Assembly: GCA_044439985.1 (NCBI GenBank)
Contig: JBITAG010000276.1
Coordinates: 1 to 20,668, forward strand
Origin: JAJRXR01 sp044439985
GTDB taxonomy: Bacteria > Planctomycetota > Phycisphaerae > Phycisphaerales > UBA1924
Length of the DNA stretch: 20,668 nucleotides
Direction: 5' to 3'
Numbering within the stretch: position 1 is the stretch's first letter; every line of letters begins with the position of its first letter. Below the pieces are notes generated by a model. That model saw only the letters and a program-made list of their open reading frames with translations, was not told the DNA's origin and searched no databases. The position numbers were made by a program, and so were the translations under genes. Of the stretch, positions 7,510 through 14,952 are shown piece by piece.

Positions 7510-8451
7510 ATGCCGCGCCGCCCGAGGTCGCCCGCGTTCACCCTGATCGAACTGCTGGTGGTGATCGCGATCATCGCGGTGCTCATCGGGATTCTGCTCC
7601 CGGCGCTCGGGCGGGCCCGCGACACGGCCCGCGTGGCCAAGTGCCTCTCCGACGAGCGTCAGATGGCGCTGGCGTTCACGACGTACGCCAACGACCAGAA
7701 GGACTGGTACCCGATCATGCCTTTCAGCGCGGGGATGCGTCAGGCCTGGAACGACGGGTACCTGGCGAACCAGCAGATCTACGGGGGCGTCGCCGGGCTC
7801 TTCAGTCTCTTCCAGATCGGGGACGCGCAGCCGACGCTTCCCCCGTCCGGGGGTGACTTCGGGTACTTCGGCGTGCCGGGGTTCATCAGGGCGTACGCGG
7901 ACGGGCAGACGACGCCGATCATGGAGAGCTATCTCTCGTCGTACGAGTCGCTCGTGTGCGCCTCGGACCGGGAGGATCGGTACTACGGGCACCAGCTCCA
8001 GAACCGGGACTACGAGGACGCGCGTTCCAAGATCCCGACGGCGCCGGGGGGCGCGCAGGACGTGGTGAGCTACAACATCAGCTACCTGTACATCGTCGGG
8101 CTGCGCGCCGATGACCCGGTGATCATCAAGCCGGTGGCGATGTGGGGGGACGAGACGAACGGGCCGGACATCTCGACCGTCGCGTGGTGGGGCAATCCGA
8201 ACGGGCGCTATCACGAGGAGATCGGGTACCGCGAGGACACCGGGTACGCCGAGGTGGACAACCACGGGGCGGGGGGCGCGAACTTCACATTCTCCGACGG
8301 GCACGCGGAGTGGGTGAGCCAGAACATCCCGTACTGGCTCTTCGCCGGGGAGATCGATACGGACGGGGACACCGTGCCGGATCGGTCGAACGGGCAGGGG
8401 CTGAACGTGATCGATCCGACGCGGTCGAACCGGGTCTTCACGACGGACTGA
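7510..8451 (+). CDS. Type II secretion-like pseudopilin, prepilin N-methylation/H-X-DG type
   Basis: The 313-residue protein starts with a short basic leader and the class III prepilin signal FTLIELLVVIAIIAVLIGILLPAL, cleaved before Phe by a prepilin peptidase, with Glu at mature position +5. After it comes the CLSDERQMALAFTTYAND segment typical of the large planctomycete pseudopilin family. Near the C terminus NHGAGGANFTFSDGHAEW matches the H-X9-DG motif of that family, though here ten rather than nine residues separate His and Asp-Gly. These proteins occur in many copies per planctomycete genome and their role is mostly unknown; a surface or periplasmic fibre is likely. ATG 7510 is chosen over an in-frame TTG at 7486 because GAGGAG lies six bases upstream. 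The gene stands alone between der and the SPFH gene. Confidence 0.9.
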   Translation: MPRRPRSPAFTLIELLVVIAIIAVLIGILLPALGRARDTARVAKCLSDERQMALAFTTYANDQKDWYPIMPFSAGMRQAWNDGYLANQQIYGGVAGLFSLFQIGDAQPTLPPSGGDFGYFGVPGFIRAYADGQTTPIMESYLSSYESLVCASDREDRYYGHQLQNRDYEDARSKIPTAPGGAQDVVSYNISYLYIVGLRADDPVIIKPVAMWGDETNGPDISTVAWWGNPNGRYHEEIGYREDTGYAEVDNHGAGGANFTFSDGHAEWVSQNIPYWLFAGEIDTDGDTVPDRSNGQGLNVIDPTRSNRVFTTD

Positions 8452-8494
8452 GGGCGGGCGCGGGGCGTCCCGGGCCGGGCGGAATCGGAACCCG

Positions 8495-8500
8495 TAGAAT
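8495..8500 (+). promoter_or_regulatory. Probable -10 box of the SPFH/zinc-ribbon operon
   Basis: TAGAAT matches the sigma70 -10 consensus at 5 of 6 positions and lies in the 100-base gap upstream of the SPFH gene. Transcription would begin near 8507, about 45 bases before ATG 8552. A convincing -35 at 16-18 bases was not found. Confidence 0.45.
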
Positions 8501-8551
8501 CCGAAGAACATCACGCCGGGCGGGTCTCGCCCGGAGATGGGGAGGCTGCGC

Positions 8552-9676
8552 ATGTCATTCTGGAAGAAGCTCAAGGGCGAGCTGATCGATATCGTCGAGT
8601 GGACCGACGAGCACCCGTCGATCATGGTGCACCGGTTCGAGCGCCTGAACAACGAGATCAAGTACGGCGCGAAGCTGATCGTCCGCCCGGGGCAGGCCGC
8701 GGTCTTCGTCAACATGGGGAAGATCGCGGACGTGTTCATGCCCGGCATGTACACGCTGGACACGAAGAACCTGCCGATCCTCTCCACGATCATGGGGTGG
8801 AAGTACGGGTTCGAGAGCCCGTTCAAGGCCGAGTGCTACTTCGTCGCGACGCGCCAGTTCACGGACCTGAAGTGGGGGACGCAGAACCCGGTGATGGTGC
8901 GCGACAAGGAGTTCGGGCCGGTGCGTCTGCGCGCCTTCGGCACGTACGCGGTCAAGTGCACCGAGCCGGGGAAGCTGATCGAGGAGATCGTCGGGTCCCA
9001 CGGGCGCTTCAGCGTCGAGGGGATCGAGGACCAGCTGCGCAACTTCATCGTCTCCGGGTTCACGGACGTGCTGGGCGAGAGCCGCATCCCGATCCTGGAC
9101 CTGGCGGCGAACTACGACGAGCTGGGCGAGTTCCTCGCCGAGCGCCTCGGCCCGGAGATCGGGGCGTACGGGCTGGACCTGACGGCGATGCTCGTCGAGA
9201 ACATCTCGCTGCCGCCCAACGTGGAGGAGGCGCTCGACAAGCGATCGAGCATGGGGATCATCGGGGACCTCAAGAGTTACATGCAGTACCAGACCGCCGA
9301 GGCGATCGGGGACGCGGCGGAGACCCCCGGGGGCGGGATGGGGGACGCGATGGGGCTGGGCGCCGGGTTCGCCATGGCCAACCAGTTGGCCCTGTCGTTG
9401 AAGGGGGGGGGGAACGCCACGCCCCCGCCGGTCCCGGGCGCCACCCAGTTCTGGGTGGCGCAGAACGGTCAGCAGACCGGCCCGTTCCCGATGGAGCAGA
9501 TTGCGCAGATGGCCCAGAGCGGGGCGATCAAGCCGGAGACGCTGGTCTGGAAGCAGGGGATGGCCGCGTGGGCCAAGGCGATCGAGACGCCCGAGGTCGC
9601 CTCGCTCGTGGGGCGCACGCCCCCGCCCCTGCCCAACCAGGCGCCTCCCCCCGTCCCCCCGGCTGAGGGCTCCTGA
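8552..9676 (+). CDS. YdjI-like SPFH-domain protein with C-terminal GYF_2 domain
   Basis: This is a stomatin/flotillin-superfamily (SPFH) protein of the YdjI type, sometimes annotated as a virion core protein homologue. Residues 1-250 contain the characteristic run of motifs GAKLIVRPGQAAVFV, GKIADVFMPGMYTLDTKNLP, ECYFVATRQFTDLKWGT and KEFGPVRLRAFGTY, with a coiled LDLAANYDELGEF region. A Gly/Ala/Met-rich linker and a proline-rich stretch follow, then a GYF_2 (DUF4339) domain at about residues 299-350 (FWVAQNGQQTGPFPMEQI), a probable protein-binding module. The tail is proline-rich. ATG 8552 is chosen because GGGGAGG lies seven bases upstream; ATG 8537 has no suitably spaced site. Its TGA overlaps the ATG of the zinc-ribbon gene, so the two are translationally coupled. 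In Bacillus, YdjI helps recruit PspA to membranes; the same role here is inferred. Confidence 0.85.
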   Translation: MSFWKKLKGELIDIVEWTDEHPSIMVHRFERLNNEIKYGAKLIVRPGQAAVFVNMGKIADVFMPGMYTLDTKNLPILSTIMGWKYGFESPFKAECYFVATRQFTDLKWGTQNPVMVRDKEFGPVRLRAFGTYAVKCTEPGKLIEEIVGSHGRFSVEGIEDQLRNFIVSGFTDVLGESRIPILDLAANYDELGEFLAERLGPEIGAYGLDLTAMLVENISLPPNVEEALDKRSSMGIIGDLKSYMQYQTAEAIGDAAETPGGGMGDAMGLGAGFAMANQLALSLKGGGNATPPPVPGATQFWVAQNGQQTGPFPMEQIAQMAQSGAIKPETLVWKQGMAAWAKAIETPEVASLVGRTPPPLPNQAPPPVPPAEGS

Positions 9677-10845
9677 TGGGGGATTCCGGAGTCTTCGAGG
9701 CTTCGGAACTGCTCCCGGAGGAGCCGGCGCCGCGGGCGACCGAGCCGGTCACCACCGGGGAGCGTCGGTTTCCGTGCGCGAGTTGCGGCGCCCAGCTGCG
9801 CTTCGCGCCCGGGACCCTGTCGATGCGCTGCGCCCACTGCGGCTCGCTCAACGAGATCGCCTCCGAGGACGCGCCGATCGAGGAGATCGACTACCGGCGC
9901 GTGCTCGCCGAGCTGGAGGCGGACGAGCCGAAGATCGACGAGATCGAGAGCGCGTGCGAGACGTGCGGCGCCCGGATCGAGCTGCCCCCGAACGTGACGA
10001 GCGGGCCCTGCCCCTTCTGCACGCGCACCGTGGTGGCGACGGGACTGAGCCGGAAGCACATCAAGCCGCGATCGCTCCTGCCCTTTGCGCTCGACGAGCG
10101 TGCGGCGCGGGCGAGGTTTCGCGCCTGGATCCGAAAGCTCTGGTTCGCGCCGCGCGATCTGAAGAAAGCCGCCACGATCGACGGCGCCCTCACCGGCGTC
10201 TACCTGCCCTACTGGACCTACGACTCGGTCGCCCTGACGACGTACACGGGGCAGCGCGGCGAGCACTACTACGTCACCGAGACGTACACGACAATGGTCA
10301 ACGGCAAGCCGCAGGTCCGCACCCGCCAGGTGCAGAGAACCCGCTGGTACCCCGCCTCGGGTCGGGTGCGCGACGCGTTCGACGACCTGCTGACGCCGGG
10401 GAGCACGACGATCGAGCAGAGCCGGCTGGACAAGCTCACGCCGTGGGACCTGGACGCCCTCGTGCCGTACGCGGACGAGTTTCTCGCGGGGTTCCGGTCG
10501 GAGAGCTACACGGTCGATCTGCCCTCGGGGTTCGAGCGGGCCAAGGCGATGATGCTGCCGCAGATCCGGGCCTCGATCCGGCGCGACATCGGGGGGGACG
10601 TGCAGCGGATCTCAACGATGGACAGCGAGTACCGCGACATCACGTTCAAGCACCTGCTTCTCCCGATGTGGATCTGCGCGTACCGGTACAAGGGCCGGGT
10701 CTTCCAGATCTTGGTGAACGCACGCACGGGCGAGGTGGTCGGGGATCGCCCGTACTCCTGGGCGAAGATCTCGCTCAGCGTGGTGATGGCGCTGCTCTGC
10801 ATCGGCGCGGTCGTGCTCTTCTTCGTTTTCGCGTCCGGGCGGTAG
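9676..10845 (+). CDS. YdjG-like double zinc-ribbon membrane protein
   Basis: The 389-residue protein has two zinc ribbons at its N terminus: C34-x2-C37 with C52-x2-C55, and C94-x2-C97 with C112-x2-C115. A conserved middle region follows (HIKPRSLLPFALDE, ATIDGALTGVYLPYWTYD, RTRWYPASG, KHLLLPMWICAYRYKGR), and one hydrophobic helix lies near the C terminus (about 363-386). The family is often mislabelled as primosomal protein N' or helicase because of the ribbons, but no helicase motif is present. It resembles Bacillus YdjG, which acts with YdjI and YdjH at the membrane in a PspA-related stress response. It overlaps the upstream SPFH gene by one base (TGATG), which supports a joint function. No PspA, and no YdjH/TPM-domain protein, lies in the window. 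The stop is TAG, showing that TAG is used as a normal terminator here. Confidence 0.8.
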   Translation: MGDSGVFEASELLPEEPAPRATEPVTTGERRFPCASCGAQLRFAPGTLSMRCAHCGSLNEIASEDAPIEEIDYRRVLAELEADEPKIDEIESACETCGARIELPPNVTSGPCPFCTRTVVATGLSRKHIKPRSLLPFALDERAARARFRAWIRKLWFAPRDLKKAATIDGALTGVYLPYWTYDSVALTTYTGQRGEHYYVTETYTTMVNGKPQVRTRQVQRTRWYPASGRVRDAFDDLLTPGSTTIEQSRLDKLTPWDLDALVPYADEFLAGFRSESYTVDLPSGFERAKAMMLPQIRASIRRDIGGDVQRISTMDSEYRDITFKHLLLPMWICAYRYKGRVFQILVNARTGEVVGDRPYSWAKISLSVVMALLCIGAVVLFFVFASGR

Positions 10846-10905
10846 GCCCGCCCGGGACCGGGGGGCGCGCGGATCCGAGGCACTTGTCCGGGCGTCTAGC
10901 GCTCT

Positions 10906-10933
10906 TTGATCCGGTCGCCGGAACACGTACGCT
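10906..10933 (+). promoter_or_regulatory. Candidate promoter of the DUF6265-like gene
   Basis: TTGATC (10906-10911, 4/6 to -35), 16 bases, TACGCT (10928-10933, 3/6 to -10). It sits in the 142-base gap after the zinc-ribbon gene and would give a leader of about 45 bases with a GAGGAG site at 10975-10980. Confidence 0.35.
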
Positions 10934-10987
10934 ACGGCTCAACGCACGCGGGCGCCCGAGGGCGTGGCGGGCGCGAGGAGATTGATG

Positions 10988-11560
10988 ATGCGACACGTAC
11001 CAGTTGGTGTGCTCGGCGCGGGGGTGACGCTGGCGCTGCTGCTCGGGCTCGGGGGTCAGCCGGAGATGAAGACGCCGGAGGGCGTGGTGACGCCGGCGGA
11101 GCGCGTCCCGACCATCGAGGACTTCGCGCCCATGGCCGGGCACTGGCGGACGGAGGCGCAGGGACGGGTGTACGAGGAGATCTGGCTCCCGCCGGCGAAC
11201 GGGCAGATGACCGGGGCGTTGCGCAGCTTCGACGCGGAGGGGGCGCCCCTGCTCTTCGAGCTGATCACGATCCGGGAGATCGAGGGGGGCGTGGAGTACC
11301 GCCTGCGCCACTTCGACGGGGAGATGACCCCCTGGGAGAGCGAGGCGGATTCCCCCATGATCCTCCGCGCGCGTCGGCACATGGAGGGGCGGACCCTCTT
11401 CGATGAGGTGGAGGGGGCTGACTCGCTGGAGGGCGCCATCATCGACCTGGGCACGCCCGGGCGGATGGCCTTCATCATGTCCTTCACGAAGGAGAAGGGC
11501 GGACGCGGCTTCCGCCTGACCTTCGAGAAGGTCGAGCCGACCCCCGCGGGCGACGGGTGA
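10988..11560 (+). CDS. Secreted DUF6265-like protein
   Basis: This small exported protein of about 190 residues has unknown activity. The start MRHVPVGVLGAGVTLALLL is a signal peptide (basic n-region, then a hydrophobic core). The mature part begins with MAGHWRTEAQGRVYEEIW and LPPANGQMTGALRSF, which follows the pattern of DUF6265: a Trp early in the domain, E.W in the next strand, then a Gly-rich turn and a short beta meander suggesting a small barrel. ATG 10988 has GAGGAG seven bases upstream; ATG 10985, one codon earlier, is equally in frame but only four bases from that site. The gene is convergent with the thioredoxin-like gene, with only 15 bases between stops and no visible terminator hairpin. 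Confidence 0.7.
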   Translation: MRHVPVGVLGAGVTLALLLGLGGQPEMKTPEGVVTPAERVPTIEDFAPMAGHWRTEAQGRVYEEIWLPPANGQMTGALRSFDAEGAPLLFELITIREIEGGVEYRLRHFDGEMTPWESEADSPMILRARRHMEGRTLFDEVEGADSLEGAIIDLGTPGRMAFIMSFTKEKGGRGFRLTFEKVEPTPAGDG

Positions 11561-11575
11561 GGGGAACGCGGGGCG

Positions 11576-12889
11576 TTATCCGTCACCCATCCGGGCCAGC
11601 TCGTCGCGGACGAGCTGCTCGATGCGCTTGACCATCTCCTCGGGCGTCTCGCCGCGGGTGGGGGCTTCGGTGGCGACGATGCCGCCCTCGGCGTCGATGA
11701 CGAAGACCGTGGGGTAGATCCGCACGCGGAAGGCCCGGGCCATCTCGTCGGCCTCAACGAGCAGGCGCTGGCGGTACCCCTTCTCCCGGATGGCCTGGCG
11801 GGCCTTGCCCGGATCGGAGCGGACGGCCGGCGCAAGGATGTCCACCGGCTCCTCCGCGAACGTCTCGGCCAGGCCGGAGATCAGGGGCGAGTAGTTCCGG
11901 CAGGGCACGCACCAGGTCCCCCAGAAGTAGATCACGCTGACCCGCCCCTCCTGCGTCTGGTTGGAAACCTCGGCGCCGCTCGCGTCCTTGACGCTGAACG
12001 AGGGCGCCTTGGTCCGCTTTGGCGTGGGCTTGGCGACCTCGGCGTTCTCGGTGCGGGTGACGTTGGTGGGGCGGGCGACCCGGTTGACGACCGGGCTGGT
12101 CCGGGGCTCGATCTCGCGGTACCCGTCCGGGACCGCGACCTTGAGCTGGTCGTCGGAGATCTCCGGTTCGAGCGTCAGGTCCTCCATGGTGAGGATGAGG
12201 CTGATGGCGATGATGTCCGCGTCGGTGGTGCGCTCGATGCGACGGGGGAGGTGGTCCTCGGCGCCCAGGAACCAGGTGGCCTTGTTGGGGAGGGCCTTGC
12301 CGCGCGAGGGGGTGGGGGTGTCTCCCTGCGGGTAGACAAGGCGGACGACGTCGCACTCGACGCCCCCGATGGTCGCCCGGTCGAGCACCTCGTACTCGGT
12401 CGCGTTGAGTTCACGCGCCAGCGGCTCGGGGGAGAGCAGCTCGTCGAGGTTCATGTGCTGGCGCATGGAGAGCCCGACGCCGCGCGCCCGCGCGATGGTG
12501 TTCGTGTTCACGCTCTTGGAGCGGTGCTCGACCCAGGTGATCGAGTCGCCGCGGGTGGCGACGTCGAAGGTGTACTCCTCGCCGTCGCCCTTGTCCTTCC
12601 CCGCGCCCTGGATTCGGGTGGCCCAGACCAGCTCCCCCTCGTCGTTCTCGACGCGCTTGGCGCGGAAGACGCCCTCGCCCGAGGGCATGAACTGGAGGAA
12701 GCTCTTGCTCCCCCCCCCTTCGAGGGTCATCCGCACGCTCAGCGCGTCCACGTTCCTGATCGCCTCGGCGGCCTGGCGCATGAGGGCCTGCCCGTCGGTC
12801 CCCTGGGCCGAGGCGAGCGGCGCCGCCAGGCAGAGGGCGAAGAGGGCGGGGACCAGGCGGGCGAAGCGAGCAACTCGTCGGGTCGGCAC
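11576..12889 (-). CDS. Secreted LolA-like/thioredoxin-fold (TlpA-type) fusion protein
   Basis: This exported protein of 437 residues begins at GTG 12889, preceded by GGAGAA six bases upstream. A signal peptide ends at APLASAQ. Residues from about 30 to 260 look like the LolA/DUF2092 beta fold (AEAIRNVDALSVRMTLEGG, then GRKATWFL-type strands around PNKATWFLGAEDHLPRRIE). After a Pro/Thr-rich linker the C-terminal part is a TlpA/ResA-like redoxin with YFWGTWCVPC (active-site Cys327 and Cys330) and the cis-Pro loop IYPTVFVID. It probably acts in the periplasm as a thiol-disulfide oxidoreductase or a redox-linked carrier; substrates are unknown. It lies 71 bases downstream of trpC on the same strand and may share its transcript. 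The frame remains open upstream of the GTG, but that part is antisense-like low complexity overlapping trpC. Confidence 0.85.
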   Translation of the reverse strand: MPTRRVARFARLVPALFALCLAAPLASAQGTDGQALMRQAAEAIRNVDALSVRMTLEGGGSKSFLQFMPSGEGVFRAKRVENDEGELVWATRIQGAGKDKGDGEEYTFDVATRGDSITWVEHRSKSVNTNTIARARGVGLSMRQHMNLDELLSPEPLARELNATEYEVLDRATIGGVECDVVRLVYPQGDTPTPSRGKALPNKATWFLGAEDHLPRRIERTTDADIIAISLILTMEDLTLEPEISDDQLKVAVPDGYREIEPRTSPVVNRVARPTNVTRTENAEVAKPTPKRTKAPSFSVKDASGAEVSNQTQEGRVSVIYFWGTWCVPCRNYSPLISGLAETFAEEPVDILAPAVRSDPGKARQAIREKGYRQRLLVEADEMARAFRVRIYPTVFVIDAEGGIVATEAPTRGETPEEMVKRIEQLVRDELARMGDG

Positions 12890-12960
12890 GGGTGGTTCTC
12901 CGGGAAGGGGCTGAGCGGGCACGGGGCGTACGCCGACGCCCCGGGCATTGTTCCGCTCCG

Positions 12961-13791
12961 TCAGGCCGAACGCCCGAGGAGCCGCTCCAATGCCTCGCCC
13001 GGGTGTTCGGCACGCATCAGGTGCTCGCCGACGAGGACGATCCGGACGCCGGCGCGGCGCAGGCGGGTCAGGTCCTCGGGGGTCCGGATGCCGGATTCGG
13101 AGACGAGCACGGAGGTGTCCTCGACCATGTCCACGAGGCGAACGGTGTGGCTCAGGTCGGTGGTCATGGTGTGCAGATCGCGGTTGTTGATGCCCAGGAG
13201 CCCGTAGCCGGGGTGGGGGAAGCCGACGTGGGGGCGGACACGCAGGAGGTTCTCCATGGAGTGGACCTCGAGCAGGGCGGTCATCTGGAGCTGCTGGGAG
13301 AGAATCAGCAGGTCCACGATCTGGCTCTCGGTGAGGCACTCGGCGATGAGCAGGACCGCGTCGGCGCCCGCGGCGCGGGCCTCCCAGAGCTGCCAGGGGT
13401 CGATGATGAAGTCCTTGCGCAGGACCGGCAGGGGCACCACGTCCTTGATCCGCTGGATGAACTCGAGCCGCCCGCCGAAGAATCTTTCGTCCGTGAGGCA
13501 AGAGATGGCCGATGCCCCGCCGTTGAGGTAGGCCCGCGCAATGACTTCAGGCGAGAAATCATCGGACTCGTACTCGGGGCGGATCCAGCCGGCGGAGGGG
13601 CTGCGCCGCTTGATCTCGGCGATCACCGCCGTGAGCCCGGCTTCGCTCATCCGTCGCAGGGCGCCGAAGAAGTTGCGCGGCGGGTCGGCCTGGGCCACCC
13701 GGGCCTCCAGCTCTTTCATCGAGACCTCCGCCTTGGCCCGCTCCACCTCCTCGCGCTTGTGTTCCACGATCGCCGCGAGCGTCTCGGGCAT
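12961..13791 (-). CDS. trpC: Indole-3-glycerol phosphate synthase
   Basis: This TIM-barrel enzyme closes the indole ring in tryptophan synthesis (CdRP to indole-3-glycerol phosphate). Motifs in order: VEHKREEVERAK, AEIKRRSPSAGWI (catalytic Lys61 with this start), LRKDFIIDPWQLWEARAAGA, GINNRDLHT, LVSESGI and VLVGEHLM. The start at 13791 (MPETLAAIVEHKREEV) matches the usual family N terminus and gives 276 residues. In-frame ATGs at 13830 and 13839 would add 13 or 16 proline-rich residues not expected in TrpC. No start has a Shine-Dalgarno. The 13791 ATG shares the palindrome GCATGC with the divergent protease start. No other tryptophan biosynthetic gene is present, although trpS is 1.2 kb away. 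Confidence 0.93.
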   Translation of the reverse strand: MPETLAAIVEHKREEVERAKAEVSMKELEARVAQADPPRNFFGALRRMSEAGLTAVIAEIKRRSPSAGWIRPEYESDDFSPEVIARAYLNGGASAISCLTDERFFGGRLEFIQRIKDVVPLPVLRKDFIIDPWQLWEARAAGADAVLLIAECLTESQIVDLLILSQQLQMTALLEVHSMENLLRVRPHVGFPHPGYGLLGINNRDLHTMTTDLSHTVRLVDMVEDTSVLVSESGIRTPEDLTRLRRAGVRIVLVGEHLMRAEHPGEALERLLGRSA

Positions 13792-14914
13792 GCTCGGGCG
13801 GGGGGGCTGGCTCTCGGGGTCCTGGGGCATAGGGCTCATTGTTGCGCTCGTCCTGATGACATTCGCCCCGGAGGTCCTCGCCCAGGGCGACGCGACCGAG
13901 CGGACCGTCGGCGAGGTCATGGACGACATCGACAAGTGGAAGATCCCGCTGCTGGCGATCGGGACGCTGCTGGTCCTGGCGATCCTCGTCGCGGGGGGGC
14001 TGCTCCGTCCCGGGGGGTTCGAGAAGGCGGGGCTGCGGGATATCGGGCCATTGGCCTGGCCCGTCTGGCTCTTCGCGGCCCTGATCGTCCTCCTCGCCCA
14101 GTCCTCGGCCCAGAGCATCCTCGTGAGCACCGGGCTGCTCGACAAGTTCGGGGGAGAGCAGGGCCTCAGCGCCGAGCAGACCTCCATCGTGATCCGCCTC
14201 GCGGGGTTCACCTTCGGCGCCATCGCGGGCTTCGGGATGCTCTACATCCTCCACAAGTCCGCCCCGGAGGGGGGGCTGCGGGTCTCCCCGGTCGATCTGC
14301 CGCTCGGGCTGGGGTGCTTCGTGCTCGCGTACCCGCTCGTGCAGCTCGCCGCCATCGGCGCCGTCGCGATCTACCAGTCCTTCCAGGACGGGCAGACCCC
14401 CGACCCGATCGCCCACGACGTCCTCCAGCGCATCCACGAGCAGTTCGCGACCAACACGCAGGACGTGTGGACGTGGCTGACGATCGCGGCGGCGGTGATC
14501 GGGGCCCCGATCGTGGAGGAGCTGGTCTACCGCGTTTTCATCCAGTCGGCGCTGCTCAAGATGCTCAAGAGCCCCTGGGTCTCGATCATCGCGACGAGCC
14601 TGATCTTCACCATGATGCACCGCGCCGTCTCGAAGGATGGCGTCCCCGTCCCGTGGCACGCGCTGATCCCCCTGCTGGCGCTGGGGATCACGATGGGCGT
14701 GGCGTACGAGCGCTCCCGGCGCGTCGGCGTGCCCATCGCGATGCACATGTGCTTCAACGCGCTGAGGGTGACGCTGACGATCCTCGGCTCGGGAGAGCCC
14801 CGCACGACCGTGTCGGCGCCGGAGCGCGTGGGCGCCCGCCAGAGCGAGCGGATCCCCGAGCCCCGCCCCGACGCCGAGGAGCCGGACCCGAAGTACATGG
14901 AACGGGTTCCCTGA
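13790..14914 (+). CDS. CPBP-family intramembrane metalloprotease (CAAX/Abi-type)
   Basis: This is a polytopic membrane protein with the three CPBP signatures: EELVYR (Glu243, Glu244, Arg248), FTMMH (Phe273, His277) and HMCFN (His319, Asn323). These residues form the putative metal/catalytic site of the Rce1-type protease fold. Several hydrophobic helices are visible before the core (IPLLAIGTLLVLAILVAGG; WPVWLFAALIVLLAQ; a long segment around FTFGAIAGFGMLYIL). The C-terminal tail after the last helix is charged and Pro-rich. The ATG at 13790 is chosen because it alone supplies a full signal-like N terminus (GLIVALVLMTFAPEVLA, then QG). ATG 13856 would start inside that hydrophobic stretch and is the more conservative alternative that avoids antisense overlap if trpC starts at 13839. 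Substrate unknown; roles range from prenyl-protein processing to bacteriocin immunity. Confidence 0.85.
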   Translation: MLGRGGWLSGSWGIGLIVALVLMTFAPEVLAQGDATERTVGEVMDDIDKWKIPLLAIGTLLVLAILVAGGLLRPGGFEKAGLRDIGPLAWPVWLFAALIVLLAQSSAQSILVSTGLLDKFGGEQGLSAEQTSIVIRLAGFTFGAIAGFGMLYILHKSAPEGGLRVSPVDLPLGLGCFVLAYPLVQLAAIGAVAIYQSFQDGQTPDPIAHDVLQRIHEQFATNTQDVWTWLTIAAAVIGAPIVEELVYRVFIQSALLKMLKSPWVSIIATSLIFTMMHRAVSKDGVPVPWHALIPLLALGITMGVAYERSRRVGVPIAMHMCFNALRVTLTILGSGEPRTTVSAPERVGARQSERIPEPRPDAEEPDPKYMERVP

Positions 14915-14939
14915 TCCGATCGGGGAGGGGGCCGGGCCC

Positions 14940-14945
14940 TAGCAT
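14940..14945 (+). promoter_or_regulatory. -10 box TAGCAT placed for a leaderless trpS transcript
   Basis: TAGCAT stands exactly seven bases before the trpS ATG, with no Shine-Dalgarno in between. The hexamer and distance are identical to those in front of der. This would start transcription at or next to the ATG. Confidence 0.5.
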
Positions 14946-14952
14946 TCGCCCC

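Noticed and set aside
9784..10020. Primosomal helicase (PriA-like) function for the zinc-ribbon protein
   Set aside because: Only zinc ribbons are shared. There are no Walker or helicase motifs, and the protein has a C-terminal transmembrane helix.
12892..14952. A 950-codon plus-strand frame that ends in trpS
   Set aside because: Only the part from ATG 14953 matches a protein family. The rest runs antisense to trpC and out of frame with the protease gene.
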